A stretch of 29,357 nt of DNA from contig JAXDBZ010000064.1 in NCBI GenBank assembly GCA_034678345.1, positions 1 to 29,357 of the forward strand. Reading direction: 5' to 3'. Every line of letters starts with the position of its first letter. The stretch's first letter is position 1. Shown piece by piece: positions 6,391 through 14,200 of this stretch. The translations under genes and the position numbers were made by a program. Under the pieces are notes generated by a model, which saw only the letters and a list, made by a program, of their open reading frames with translations, was not told where the DNA came from and ran no database searches. Origin of the DNA: JANXPZ01 sp034678345 (lineage in GTDB: Bacteria > Eisenbacteria > RBG-16-71-46).

Positions 6391-8427
6391 CTACCAGACG
6401 TCCGTGCGCTTCTCCGCCGCGATCACCATCGGGTCGCCCGGCCGGCAGCCGAACGTCTGCGCGAACTCGGGCAGGTTCATGAGCGGTCCGACCACGCGCC
6501 AGTGCGGCAGCGAGTGCACGTCCGTCAGCGCCTGCATCCGCGCCAGCTCCGGGCGGTAGAGGTTGCGCCAGATCTGGGCGAAGCTCAGGAAGAAGCGCTG
6601 CTCGGGCGTGAAGCCGTCGATGCTCGCCGGCGCCGGCTTGCCCTCGAGCGAGATCTTCCAGGCCTCGAAGGCGAGGCTCACGCCACCCAGGTCGGCGAGG
6701 TTCTCGCCCAGGGTGAGGCGGCCGTTCACGTGGATGGTGTCGGTGGCGATGAAGCCGTTGTACTGGTCCACCAGCTTCTGCGTGCGCGACTCGAACTCCT
6801 TCACGTCCTCCGCCGTCCACCATTCGCGCAGGTTGCCGTCGGCGTCGTACTTGCGCCCCTCGTCGTCGAAACCGTGCGTCATCTCGTGGCCGATCACCGC
6901 GCCGATGGCGCCGTAGTTGGCCGCGTCGTCGGCCTGCGGGTCGAACATCGGCGGCTGCAGGATGCCGGCCGGGAAGCAGATCTCGCTCGTCGTCGGGTTG
7001 TAGTAGGCGTTGACCGTCGCGGCGGTCATCAGCCACTCCGTGCGGTCCACCGGCTTGCCGATCTTGGCCAGGTCGCGCCGGTACTCGAAGAGCTGGGCGC
7101 GGCGCAGGTTGGTGTACGCCGGGTCCTTCGGATCGATCGTCAGCGCCGAGTAGTCGCGCCAGGTGTCCGGGTAGCCGATCTTCTCGATGAACGCCGCGAG
7201 CTTCTTCAGCGCCTGCGTCTTGGTGGCGTCGCTCATCCACGGGCGGGTCTCGATGCGCCGCTTCAGGGCGATGCGCAGGTTGCCCACCAGCTCCTTCATG
7301 CGGGCCTTGGACGACGGCGGGAACTCGGTCGCCACGTAGGCCTTGCCCAGCGCCTCGCCCATGGCGCCGTCCATCGCGTTGGCGGCACGCTTCCAGCGCG
7401 GCGTGGGGGCCTTCTGGCCGGTCAGCTTGGCGTTGAAGGCGAAGGCCTCGTCGAAGGCGGCCTGCCCCAGCCACGGCAGCCCGGCGCGGACGACGTGGTA
7501 GCGCAGGTAGGCGCGCCAGTCCTGCAGCGGCGTCGTCTCGATCAGCCGGCCGAGCTGGCGCATGAAGGCCGGCATGGAGACGTCCACCTCCGCCTCCGCG
7601 CGGCCCAGCGGCGCGACGCCGACCTCGGTGAAGAAGGCGGGCCAGTCGAGCGACGGGCAGAGCTGGCGGAGCTGCTGGACCGGCATCTTGTGGTAGAGCT
7701 TCTCGGGCTCGCGCATCTCGGTGACCGCGAGCGACGACTCGGCCAGCGCGGTCTCGAGCCGCATGACCCGCGCCGCCGCCTCGCGCGCCGCGCCGCTCGC
7801 CATCCCGCTGAGCATGAGCACGCGCTGGATGTGCGCGACGTAGTCCCGCCGCAGCGTGTCGGACTTGGGGTCGGTGCGGAAGTAGTAGTCACGCTCGGGC
7901 AGCCCGAGGCCGCCCTGTCTCAGCTGGCCGATGTTCATGCTGGACTGCCCGGGATCCACCTCCGAGGCGAAGCCGAAGGGCGCGTAGCCATCCGGGTGGG
8001 CGAACTCGCGGCGCAGGTCCTCCTTCGTGGCGATGGCCTCGACGCGCTCGATGTCGGCCTGCACCGGCGCCAGGGCCTCGCGGTCGGTGCGGGTCGAGTC
8101 CATGAGCCCGGCGTAGAGCCAGCCGACCTTGCGCAGCGTGGGGTCCTTCTCGGTGGCGGCGTCGGCGGCGGCCCGCTCGAGCACCCGCGTGAGCGTCACC
8201 TGGTTGCGGTCGTAGATCTCGCGGCCCATCCCGTAGGCCGGGTAGGCGGCCGGGATCTGGGTCGTGGCCAGCCAGGTGCCGTTGGCGTACTGGAAGAAGT
8301 CCCGGCAGGGCGAGCAGGTCGTGTCCATGTAGGCCCGCTGCGGGCCGTGGGTCTGCGCCGCCGCCAGGGCGGGCAGGCACAGGGCCAGCAGCGACAGGGC
8401 GATCGAAAAGCCGAGCGGTCGTCTCAT
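6391..8427 (-). CDS. exported M13 family zinc metallopeptidase (neprilysin/PepO-like), copy 1
   Basis: This encodes 678 residues, the usual length of the family. A signal peptide (residues 1-24, ending LAAAQ) is followed by the N-terminal M13 domain and the C-terminal catalytic domain. The zinc site is HEMTH (514-518) with the third ligand Glu575 in GENLAD. NAYY (473-476), the substrate-backbone motif, and FPAGILQPP are present. These enzymes cut peptides outside the cytoplasm. The start at 8427 has GAGGA close upstream and begins the signal peptide; an in-frame ATG 20 codons earlier would put a charged tail before it. The terminal Cys of mammalian neprilysins is absent (the end is TDVW), and CSPC near residue 38 is the main Cys pair. 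It lies 62 bases after copy 2, its close paralog, and is presumably cotranscribed with it. Confidence 0.95.
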   Translation of the reverse strand: MRRPLGFSIALSLLALCLPALAAAQTHGPQRAYMDTTCSPCRDFFQYANGTWLATTQIPAAYPAYGMGREIYDRNQVTLTRVLERAAADAATEKDPTLRKVGWLYAGLMDSTRTDREALAPVQADIERVEAIATKEDLRREFAHPDGYAPFGFASEVDPGQSSMNIGQLRQGGLGLPERDYYFRTDPKSDTLRRDYVAHIQRVLMLSGMASGAAREAAARVMRLETALAESSLAVTEMREPEKLYHKMPVQQLRQLCPSLDWPAFFTEVGVAPLGRAEAEVDVSMPAFMRQLGRLIETTPLQDWRAYLRYHVVRAGLPWLGQAAFDEAFAFNAKLTGQKAPTPRWKRAANAMDGAMGEALGKAYVATEFPPSSKARMKELVGNLRIALKRRIETRPWMSDATKTQALKKLAAFIEKIGYPDTWRDYSALTIDPKDPAYTNLRRAQLFEYRRDLAKIGKPVDRTEWLMTAATVNAYYNPTTSEICFPAGILQPPMFDPQADDAANYGAIGAVIGHEMTHGFDDEGRKYDADGNLREWWTAEDVKEFESRTQKLVDQYNGFIATDTIHVNGRLTLGENLADLGGVSLAFEAWKISLEGKPAPASIDGFTPEQRFFLSFAQIWRNLYRPELARMQALTDVHSLPHWRVVGPLMNLPEFAQTFGCRPGDPMVIAAEKRTDVW

Positions 8428-8489
8428 GGGTTCCTCGTTGGGTCGGAGGGTCGTGTGGTCTCGGGTGGCCTCGTCCAGGTCCATCATTC

Positions 8490-10538
8490 CTACCAGATTC
8501 CGGCGCGCACGTTCTCGTCGCGCACCATCGGATCCCCGGCCATGCAGCCGAAGGCCCGGGCGAACTCCGGCGAGTTCGACAGCGTCCCGTTCACGCGCCA
8601 GAAGTAGGGCGAGTGCGGATCGGTCAGCACGATCAGCCGCATGGTCTCGGGCCGGAACTTGCGCCGCCACATCTGGCCGAAACCGAGGAAGAAGCGCTGC
8701 TCCGGCGTGAAGCCGTCGATCGCCGGCGGCGCGGGCTTGCCGCGCAGCGAGCGCTGCCAGGCCGCGTACGCCACCGTGAGGCCGCCGTGGTCGGCGATGT
8801 TCTCGCCCAGCGTCAACCGCCCGTTCACGTGCAGGGTGTCCACGCCGACGTAACCGTCGAACTGCGCCACGTACCTCTGGGCCAGCGCGTCGAAGCGCTC
8901 GCTGTCCTCCTTCGTCCACCACTCGCGCAGGTTGCCGTCGGCGTCCCACTGGCGGCCTTCGTCGTCGAAGCCGTGTGTCATCTCGTGGCCGATGACCAGG
9001 CCGATGGCGCCGTAGTTCACCGCGTCGTCCACGCCCGGGTCGAAGTAGGGCGGCTGCAGGATGCCCGCCGGGAAGGCGATCTCGTTCTCCTGGGGGCTGT
9101 AGTAGGCGTTCACCGTCGGCGGTGTCATGTACCACTCGGTGCGGTCCTTCGGCTGGCCGATCTTCGCCAGCTGGCGCTTCTGCTCGAAGGCCTGCGCCCG
9201 GCGCAGGTTCGCGACGGCCGGCAGCCTCGGATCGACCTCGAGCGCCGAGTAGTCGCGCCACGTGTCCGGGTAGCCGATCTTCTGGACGATGGTCTCGAAC
9301 TTCTCGAGCGCCTCCCGCTTGGTCTCGGGGCGCATCCAGGGCCGCGTCTCGATGCGCTCGCGCAGCGCCGCCTTGAGGTTCTCGATCATCTCCAGCATGC
9401 GCGCCTTGGACGAGGGCGGGAACTCCGTGGCGACGTAGGCCTTGCCCAGCGCCTCGCCCATGGTCGCGTCCACCGCCTGCAGGGACCGCCTCCAGCGGGG
9501 CTGGGGCACCTTCTGCCCGCTGAGCACGGAGTTGAAGCGGAAGACCTCGTCGAAGGCCGCCTGATCGAGCCAGTTGAAGGCGCCGCGCACGCGGTGCAGC
9601 CGCAGGTACGCCCGCCAGTCCTCCACCGGGCGCTCCCGCAGCAGCCGGGCGAGCTGGCGCACGAAGCCCGGCATGGAGACGTCCAGCTCCGCCGCCGGAT
9701 CCGCCAGCACCGGCACGCCGGCCTCGCGGAAGAACGCCGGCCAGTCCACGCCGGGGGCCAGCGCGGTCAGATCGCGGACGGTGTGCCGGTTGTAGAGCCG
9801 CTTCGGGTCGCGCCGCTCGACGGCCGAGAGCGAGGACTCGGCGAGCGCGGTCTCGAGGCGCATCACCCGGTCGGCGTCGGCCCGGGCCTGTTCGGCCGGC
9901 AGGCCCAGCCGGCCGAAGACCCGCGCGATGTGGGCCACGTACTCGCGCCGCAGGGTGTCCGACTTGGGGTCGGTGCGGAAGTAGTAGTCGCGCTCGGGCA
10001 GGCCGAGCCCGCCCTGCCAGAGCTGGGCGATGTTCATGCTGCTGCGGGCGGGGTCCGACTCCGGCTGCAGGTTGAGCGGCGTGAACGTCCCGGTGGCCGT
10101 GCCCCGCGCGAAGGTGGCGACGACGTCCGCCGGGGTGCGGATGGCCGCGATGCGGTCCAGCTCGTCCTGCAGGGGGGCGAGCCCTTCGCGGTCTGCACGG
10201 GCCGAGTCAATGAGCACCGCGTACAGCCAGCCCAGCTTCCGCACCGTCGGGTCCTTCTCGCGGTCGGCCCCCGCCGCCGCCTGGTCGAGCACGCGCTGCA
10301 GCGTCGCCTGGTTGCGGTCGGCCATCTCGCGCCCCGCGCCGATGACGACGTAGGACTCGGGGATCACCGCCCGGTCCTGCCAGGCGCCGTTGGCGTAGCG
10401 GTAGAAGTCCCGGCAGGGCGAACAGGTCGTGTCCATGTAGGCGCGTTGCGGGCCGGGCGCCTGCGCCTGGGCGAGGGCGGGCAGGCCGAGCGACAGCAGG
10501 GCGAGCCCGCAGACGCGATGGAGCGTGCGACGGGTCAT
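8490..10538 (-). CDS. exported M13 family zinc metallopeptidase, copy 2
   Basis: This encodes 682 residues and is a tandem paralog of the gene at 6391-8427. The signal peptide ends near LAQAQA (about residue 26). The mature start GPQRAYMDTTCSPCRDF is identical in both copies. The zinc motif HEMTHGFDDEG lies near residue 518, with GENIAD about 60 residues further on and NAYYSPQENEI before the zinc site. The copies differ most in the helical substrate-cavity region (about residues 130-300) and at the C-terminus (AGIW here), so they may differ in peptide preference. The start at 10538 has GAGGAG 6 bases upstream. It is the upstream gene of the pair and has a possible promoter at 10584-10613. Confidence 0.95.
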   Translation of the reverse strand: MTRRTLHRVCGLALLSLGLPALAQAQAPGPQRAYMDTTCSPCRDFYRYANGAWQDRAVIPESYVVIGAGREMADRNQATLQRVLDQAAAGADREKDPTVRKLGWLYAVLIDSARADREGLAPLQDELDRIAAIRTPADVVATFARGTATGTFTPLNLQPESDPARSSMNIAQLWQGGLGLPERDYYFRTDPKSDTLRREYVAHIARVFGRLGLPAEQARADADRVMRLETALAESSLSAVERRDPKRLYNRHTVRDLTALAPGVDWPAFFREAGVPVLADPAAELDVSMPGFVRQLARLLRERPVEDWRAYLRLHRVRGAFNWLDQAAFDEVFRFNSVLSGQKVPQPRWRRSLQAVDATMGEALGKAYVATEFPPSSKARMLEMIENLKAALRERIETRPWMRPETKREALEKFETIVQKIGYPDTWRDYSALEVDPRLPAVANLRRAQAFEQKRQLAKIGQPKDRTEWYMTPPTVNAYYSPQENEIAFPAGILQPPYFDPGVDDAVNYGAIGLVIGHEMTHGFDDEGRQWDADGNLREWWTKEDSERFDALAQRYVAQFDGYVGVDTLHVNGRLTLGENIADHGGLTVAYAAWQRSLRGKPAPPAIDGFTPEQRFFLGFGQMWRRKFRPETMRLIVLTDPHSPYFWRVNGTLSNSPEFARAFGCMAGDPMVRDENVRAGIW

Positions 10539-10583
10539 GGCATCTCCTCGGTGGAGCGTGGGAGCGGACGATGGGACGGCCGG

Positions 10584-10613
10584 AGCCTAGCGGTCCGCGC
10601 CCGGGATGGGCAG
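10584..10613 (-). promoter_or_regulatory. possible promoter for the M13 peptidase pair
   Basis: On the minus strand CTGCCC (10613-10608) and TAGGCT (10589-10584) are 18 bases apart. They match 3/6 and 3-4/6 of consensus. The -10 box lies 46 bases upstream of the start at 10538. Support is modest and rests partly on the TAG--T pattern seen at other promoters in this window. Confidence 0.3.
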
Positions 10614-10662
10614 GGCGCCGCGACGAGCGCGGGAACTGCGGGAACGAGGGCGGGGCGGGCCC

Positions 10663-11829
10663 CTACCGCCTCCGCGCTCCGTACGTGAACGCCACCGCCG
10701 GGTACGAGACGAAGTGGTGCAGGTTCGCCGGCGCGGTTGCGCCCAGGCCGAGATCGCGCAGCGGCAGCTCCGGCGCGCTCACCGACGTCGCGTAGGCGAC
10801 CGGCCAGGCGGTGAAGGGACCCGGCAGGCGCGAAAGTTGCTGGAGCAGCAGCATCCCGAACGGCACGGAGAAGCGCCCGCACCAGGTCAGGCGGTAGGTG
10901 TCGGGGGACTTCGGGTCCACGAACTCCGCCGCCAGCGCGCGGATCTTCGCGGTGGTCAGCGACCCGCTCAGCGGACCCTTCAGCAGGGTCAGGTCCTTGG
11001 CCGTGGCCTGCGCGTAGGCCTCCGGCCCGCCCTCGCCGTAGGGGACGTACTGGAAGTCGGCACCGTAGTGCACGCCGTCGGTGGAGATCACCACGGCCAC
11101 GTCGCGCCCGAGCTGCAGGTCGCGCACCTCCATCGCGGCGCCGAGCGCCCCCGCCAGCCGCCCGGCCAGCTCGGCCAGCCGCCCGAGCGGCGCGCCCGGG
11201 ACGAGGATGGGCACGATCTCGACGTCGGGCCGGGCGTGCTTGAGCCAGTAGGCCACCGCTTCGAGCGAGTGCTCGGAGTCGTGCATCGCCGCGCTCTGGA
11301 CGAAGTCGCGCGGGAGCAGGTGGCCGAGGAGGTCGTCGCGCAGGCCGGAGACCCGCACCGGGCCGTCCGGCGTGCGCCAGGCGCGGTAGCGGTCGAAGAC
11401 CAGGCGGTCGCGCTCGCCGAAACGCCGGTACTGGTGGAAGACGCCGACCAGCACCACCGTGCGCGCGGTGACGAGTGGCAGCACGCGCCGGTACACACGG
11501 CCGGCGTAGAGGTAGTCGTCGTGCGGGCAGATGGCGCCCACCACCCCGGGCGGCGGCAGCGGGCCGAGCGAGTCGGGCGCCGGCGGCAGGGCGGCGAGCT
11601 CCCAGACCTTCGCCATCTGCGCCGCGGTCGAGGCGAAGCCCACCGAGTCGCGCTGCCCGCGCAGATCGAGCGACGTCGAGGGGATGTCCATGTCGGCGCG
11701 GACCTCGGCGAGCGTGGGCGGCTTGGGGGCGTCGGGGACCCCCGCTTCGCGTGGGTACTGCGGCGTCGCCTGGCCGAAGGCGGGCGGGGCGGCGGCGATC
11801 GTCAGGGCGAGGGCGAGGGCAAAGCGCAT
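10663..11829 (-). CDS. exported Memo-family protein (AmmeMemoRadiSam system protein B-like)
   Basis: This encodes 388 residues. A signal peptide (residues 1-20, MRFALALALTIAAAPPAFGQ) precedes a Memo domain (about 90-385). Recognisable family motifs are CPHDDYLYAG (101-110, like PHAGYVYSG), VGVFHQY with His132, HDSEHSLEA (183-191) and WCGRF with Cys317. These correspond to the His/His/Cys metal-binding set known from human MEMO1 (His49, His81, Cys244). Memo proteins are usually cytosolic and in bacteria often sit beside AMMECR1 and radical-SAM genes. Neither partner is present here, and this copy appears to be exported. The start has GGAGG 6 bases upstream. It lies between the glycosyltransferase-like gene and the M13 pair on the same strand. 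A metal-dependent redox or other enzymatic role in the envelope is only a guess. Confidence 0.82.
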   Translation of the reverse strand: MRFALALALTIAAAPPAFGQATPQYPREAGVPDAPKPPTLAEVRADMDIPSTSLDLRGQRDSVGFASTAAQMAKVWELAALPPAPDSLGPLPPPGVVGAICPHDDYLYAGRVYRRVLPLVTARTVVLVGVFHQYRRFGERDRLVFDRYRAWRTPDGPVRVSGLRDDLLGHLLPRDFVQSAAMHDSEHSLEAVAYWLKHARPDVEIVPILVPGAPLGRLAELAGRLAGALGAAMEVRDLQLGRDVAVVISTDGVHYGADFQYVPYGEGGPEAYAQATAKDLTLLKGPLSGSLTTAKIRALAAEFVDPKSPDTYRLTWCGRFSVPFGMLLLQQLSRLPGPFTAWPVAYATSVSAPELPLRDLGLGATAPANLHHFVSYPAVAFTYGARRR

Positions 11830-11866
11830 GCGTGGCCTCCGGGGGCAGGGGTGGGGCGTCCCCGGC

Positions 11867-11872
11867 ATGATA
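11867..11872 (-). promoter_or_regulatory. -10 box candidate for the Memo-family gene
   Basis: TATCAT on the minus strand matches 5/6 of TATAAT and lies 38 bases upstream of the start, in the 63-base gap after the glycosyltransferase-like gene. I see no good -35 box, so the promoter is uncertain and readthrough from upstream is also possible. Confidence 0.3.
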
Positions 11873-11892
11873 GCGCACGCGCCGCGGCGGGA

Positions 11893-12900
11893 TCAGTCTC
11901 TGCCCAGCCGCTCCTTCAGCCACGCGACGACCGCCGGCGGACCCTGGAGCCGCTCGCGCCAGTCCGGCGCCGGGGCGCGGAAGTAGATGTCGTAGCGCAT
12001 GGTGACCACGCCCGCGATGGAGTCGAACTCCCGGCAGGCGCCGTACATCTCCTTGAAGAAGAGCGGGAAGTTGTAGTTCGGCGACAGCTCCCGCATCTCG
12101 GCGCGCTTCAGGTCGTGCAGGACCGCGCCCGCCAGCGCCACCTGGTGCAGGAACAGCGCCTTGTCCCGGTCCTGCCGGCACATGCGCACGATGGCCGTGT
12201 CGCCGTAGAGGACGGGGAAGGCCTCCGCCCAGCGCCGCAGGATGCCGCGCTCCGGCCGCACGACCAGCAGCCCGGCGTTGAAGTAGGCGCGCACGGTCTG
12301 CGAGTCCGCCGGCGTGACCACCGGGAAGACGGCCGCCGGCGGAACCGCCAGCTTCTCGTAGACGCGGCTCCAGAACTCGTCCAGCGGCTCGTCGTAGCGT
12401 GGTCCGATGCGCCGGTGCATGACCGGCCGGTAGCCGAGGCTCACGCCCTGCGGCAGGCGGAACTCGCGGGGCTCCTCGAGCACCACCGTGTCCTCGTCGA
12501 GCCAGGCCAGGACCTCGGCGTGCCCCGCCGCGACCGACTCGGCCCGCGCCGCGGCGAAGACCTTGGCCGCGAGCGGATAGCGCAGGGCGGCCCCGGGCGC
12601 CTCGCTGGTGCGCACGACGGCCTTGCGCGCGGCCAGGTCGCGCACCAGGGCCGGCTGGGACGCGACCAGCTCGGGCGGCGCGTAGATCCAGACCGGGGCG
12701 GACTTCCATGCTCCGGCGAAGGTGCGGATGCTCTCCGTCAGGACGAGCGCGTGATCGAGCTGCTCCGCATCATCGGCGAACACGGCGAAGACGAGCGGCG
12801 CGGGACGGGCTGGGGCGGCCCCGGCGCCGTCCGCGACCGCCATGACGGCGAGCAGGCAGGCGACGCGCAGGACGTCACGGGCCCGAAATCGTGTCGTCAT
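11893..12900 (-). CDS. exported glycosyltransferase-like (GT-A fold, GT8-like) protein
   Basis: This encodes 335 residues. A signal peptide or anchor (about residues 8-29, ending GAGAAP) is followed by a domain resembling GT-A glycosyltransferases. It opens with VFAVFADD and a conserved-looking LTESIRTF, has WLDEDTVVLEEP (133-144) where DED may be the metal-binding D-x-D, and YFNAGLLVVRPERGIL (206-221), which closely resembles the FNAG(V/L) block of GT8 enzymes. Conserved NYNFPLFF follows. Sugar donors are normally cytoplasmic, so a signal peptide on such a domain is odd: it may be membrane-anchored facing inward, or non-catalytic. The start at 12900 has a near-perfect GGAGGAGG ribosome site. 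It is the first gene of the long minus-strand block and divergent from the AraC-GyrI regulator. I do not recognise a specific named family. Confidence 0.6.
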   Translation of the reverse strand: MTTRFRARDVLRVACLLAVMAVADGAGAAPARPAPLVFAVFADDAEQLDHALVLTESIRTFAGAWKSAPVWIYAPPELVASQPALVRDLAARKAVVRTSEAPGAALRYPLAAKVFAAARAESVAAGHAEVLAWLDEDTVVLEEPREFRLPQGVSLGYRPVMHRRIGPRYDEPLDEFWSRVYEKLAVPPAAVFPVVTPADSQTVRAYFNAGLLVVRPERGILRRWAEAFPVLYGDTAIVRMCRQDRDKALFLHQVALAGAVLHDLKRAEMRELSPNYNFPLFFKEMYGACREFDSIAGVVTMRYDIYFRAPAPDWRERLQGPPAVVAWLKERLGRD

Positions 12901-13080
12901 GATCCCTCCTCCTTCCCGGTGCGTGTGATGCCGCCAGCGTGCGCCGGCTACTGCCCGCGTTCCAGCGGAAAGGCGCGGAAGCCGCCGGGCGGGCGCGCGA
13001 GCGCGGCATGCCGGCTCCCGGACGCGCCGCCATCCGGTCCCGGTTCGCCTTCGCCGCCGCCCGGTGGCAGAGTAGGCGCC
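12901..13080. promoter_or_regulatory. divergent control region between the glycosyltransferase-like and AraC-GyrI genes
   Basis: This 180-base gap must hold both promoters. A direct repeat GCGGAA occurs at 12965-12970 and 12975-12980, one helical turn apart, and could be a regulator half-site pair. No convincing -35/-10 pair was found in either direction. Confidence 0.35.
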
Positions 13081-14082
13081 ATGGCCTCGCGTCCCTCTCC
13101 GCCCGGATCGGCGGTCGCCCGCGCCGAGTACCTGGGCCGCATCCACCGCGTCGTGGACCACATCGAGCGCCACCTCGGCGAGCGGCTCACGCTCGAGGAG
13201 CTGGCGCGGGTGGCCTGCTTCTCGCCCTTCCACTTCCACCGCGTCTTCACCGCCTGCGTCGGCGAGACGCTCTACCAGTTCATCCTGCGGCTGCGGCTGG
13301 AGCGGGCCGCGAGCCAGTTGCTGCAGGACCCCCGCAAGAGCATCACCGCCGTCGCCCTCGACTGCGGCTTCGGCAGCTCGGCGGCCTTCGCCCGCGCGTT
13401 CCGCGCCGGCTTCGGCACGAGCGCCAGCGGGTGGCGGGCCGCGGGCCGCAAGGATCGTGAAACGGTTCGCAAGGACGGTGAAGAACGTGGACCGCGGGAC
13501 GGCTACGTTGACGACGGTGCCGCCGCGCAACGTGCCGGTGGCGAGAAGCCGAGGAGGATGCCGATGTCGCCGAACCCGTCTGCACTGCCCGTCAAGCCCG
13601 CCGATTCCGTCCGCATCGAGACCCTCGAACCCTTCACCGTCGCCTACGTGCGCCACGTCGGTCCCTACGCCGGCGACTCCGCCCTGTTCGGCCGGCTCTT
13701 CGGGCAGCTCTGCCAGTGGGCCGGGCCGCGCGGCCTGCTCGGGCCCGACGCGAGGTTCCTGACCATCTACCACGACAACCCCGACATCACGGCCGAGGAC
13801 AAGCTGCGCATCAGCGTGTGCGTGACGGCGCCGCCGGAGACGAAGCCCGAGGGCGAGGCGGGCGTCATGCGGGTGGAGGGCGGCCGCTATGCCGTGGCCA
13901 CGTTCCTGCTGGACCCGCGCGAGTACGGCGCGGCGTGGAACTGGCTCATGGGGACGTGGTTCCCCTCGAGCGGCTACCAGCCGGACGATCGCCCGTGCTT
14001 CGAGAAGTACCTGAACGACCCGGAGAAGCACCCGCGGAAGCTGCACCACGTCGAGATCTGGGAGCCGGTGCGGGCGCTCTGA
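13081..14082 (+). CDS. AraC-family transcriptional regulator with GyrI-like effector domain
   Basis: This encodes 333 residues. Two helix-turn-helix motifs of the AraC DNA-binding domain fill residues 15-120: LTLEELARVACFSPFHFHRVF and the second motif ITAVALDCGFGSSAAFARAFRAGFGTS. A charged linker (about 120-165) leads to a GyrI-like ligand-binding domain (about 175-333) with VAYVRHVGPYAG, GRYAVATF, and WFPSSGYQPDDRPCFEKY near the end. This is the Rob/BmrR-type fold that binds small, often cationic, compounds. It is a cytoplasmic regulator and probably a drug or metabolite sensor. It is divergent from the minus-strand envelope block, so that block, itself, or the methyltransferase behind it are the natural candidate targets. 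The ribosome site is weak (AGTAGG). Confidence 0.9.
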   Translation: MASRPSPPGSAVARAEYLGRIHRVVDHIERHLGERLTLEELARVACFSPFHFHRVFTACVGETLYQFILRLRLERAASQLLQDPRKSITAVALDCGFGSSAAFARAFRAGFGTSASGWRAAGRKDRETVRKDGEERGPRDGYVDDGAAAQRAGGEKPRRMPMSPNPSALPVKPADSVRIETLEPFTVAYVRHVGPYAGDSALFGRLFGQLCQWAGPRGLLGPDARFLTIYHDNPDITAEDKLRISVCVTAPPETKPEGEAGVMRVEGGRYAVATFLLDPREYGAAWNWLMGTWFPSSGYQPDDRPCFEKYLNDPEKHPRKLHHVEIWEPVRAL

Positions 14083-14095
14083 GATGCAGGGTAGG

Positions 14096-14136
14096 CGTAT
14101 GCGCCGGGCGCCGCCGGCGGGCTGCCCGGCCATACG
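14096..14136 (+). terminator. GC-rich hairpin after the AraC-GyrI gene
   Basis: CGTATG and GCCGGGC (14096-14101, 14103-14109) pair with GCCCGGC and CATACG (14124-14136), with one bulged base. The loop contains the palindrome CCGCCGGCGG. It lies 13 bases after the stop at 14082, as expected of a terminator. Its CGTATG/CATACG ends recall the hairpin repeats at 5118 and 6316, but the rest does not align well. Confidence 0.5.
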
Positions 14137-14200
14137 GATCCTCCTGCTTCACGTCGGGCAGTGACCGAATCCATTCACGCCGGCAAGGAGAACTCCGACA

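Noticed and set aside
6130..10688. Two long plus-strand frames (825 and 691 codons) opposite the M13 peptidases
   Set aside because: They mirror the peptidase codons, lack domains, and are rich in Arg, Val, Gly and His as expected of antisense of high-GC coding sequence.
10606..14082. Very long open plus-strand frame opposite the Memo and glycosyltransferase genes and running into AraC-GyrI
   Set aside because: Only the part from 13081 looks like a protein. The rest is Arg/Gly/His-rich antisense sequence typical of GC-rich shadows, while the minus strand carries clear families with ribosome sites.
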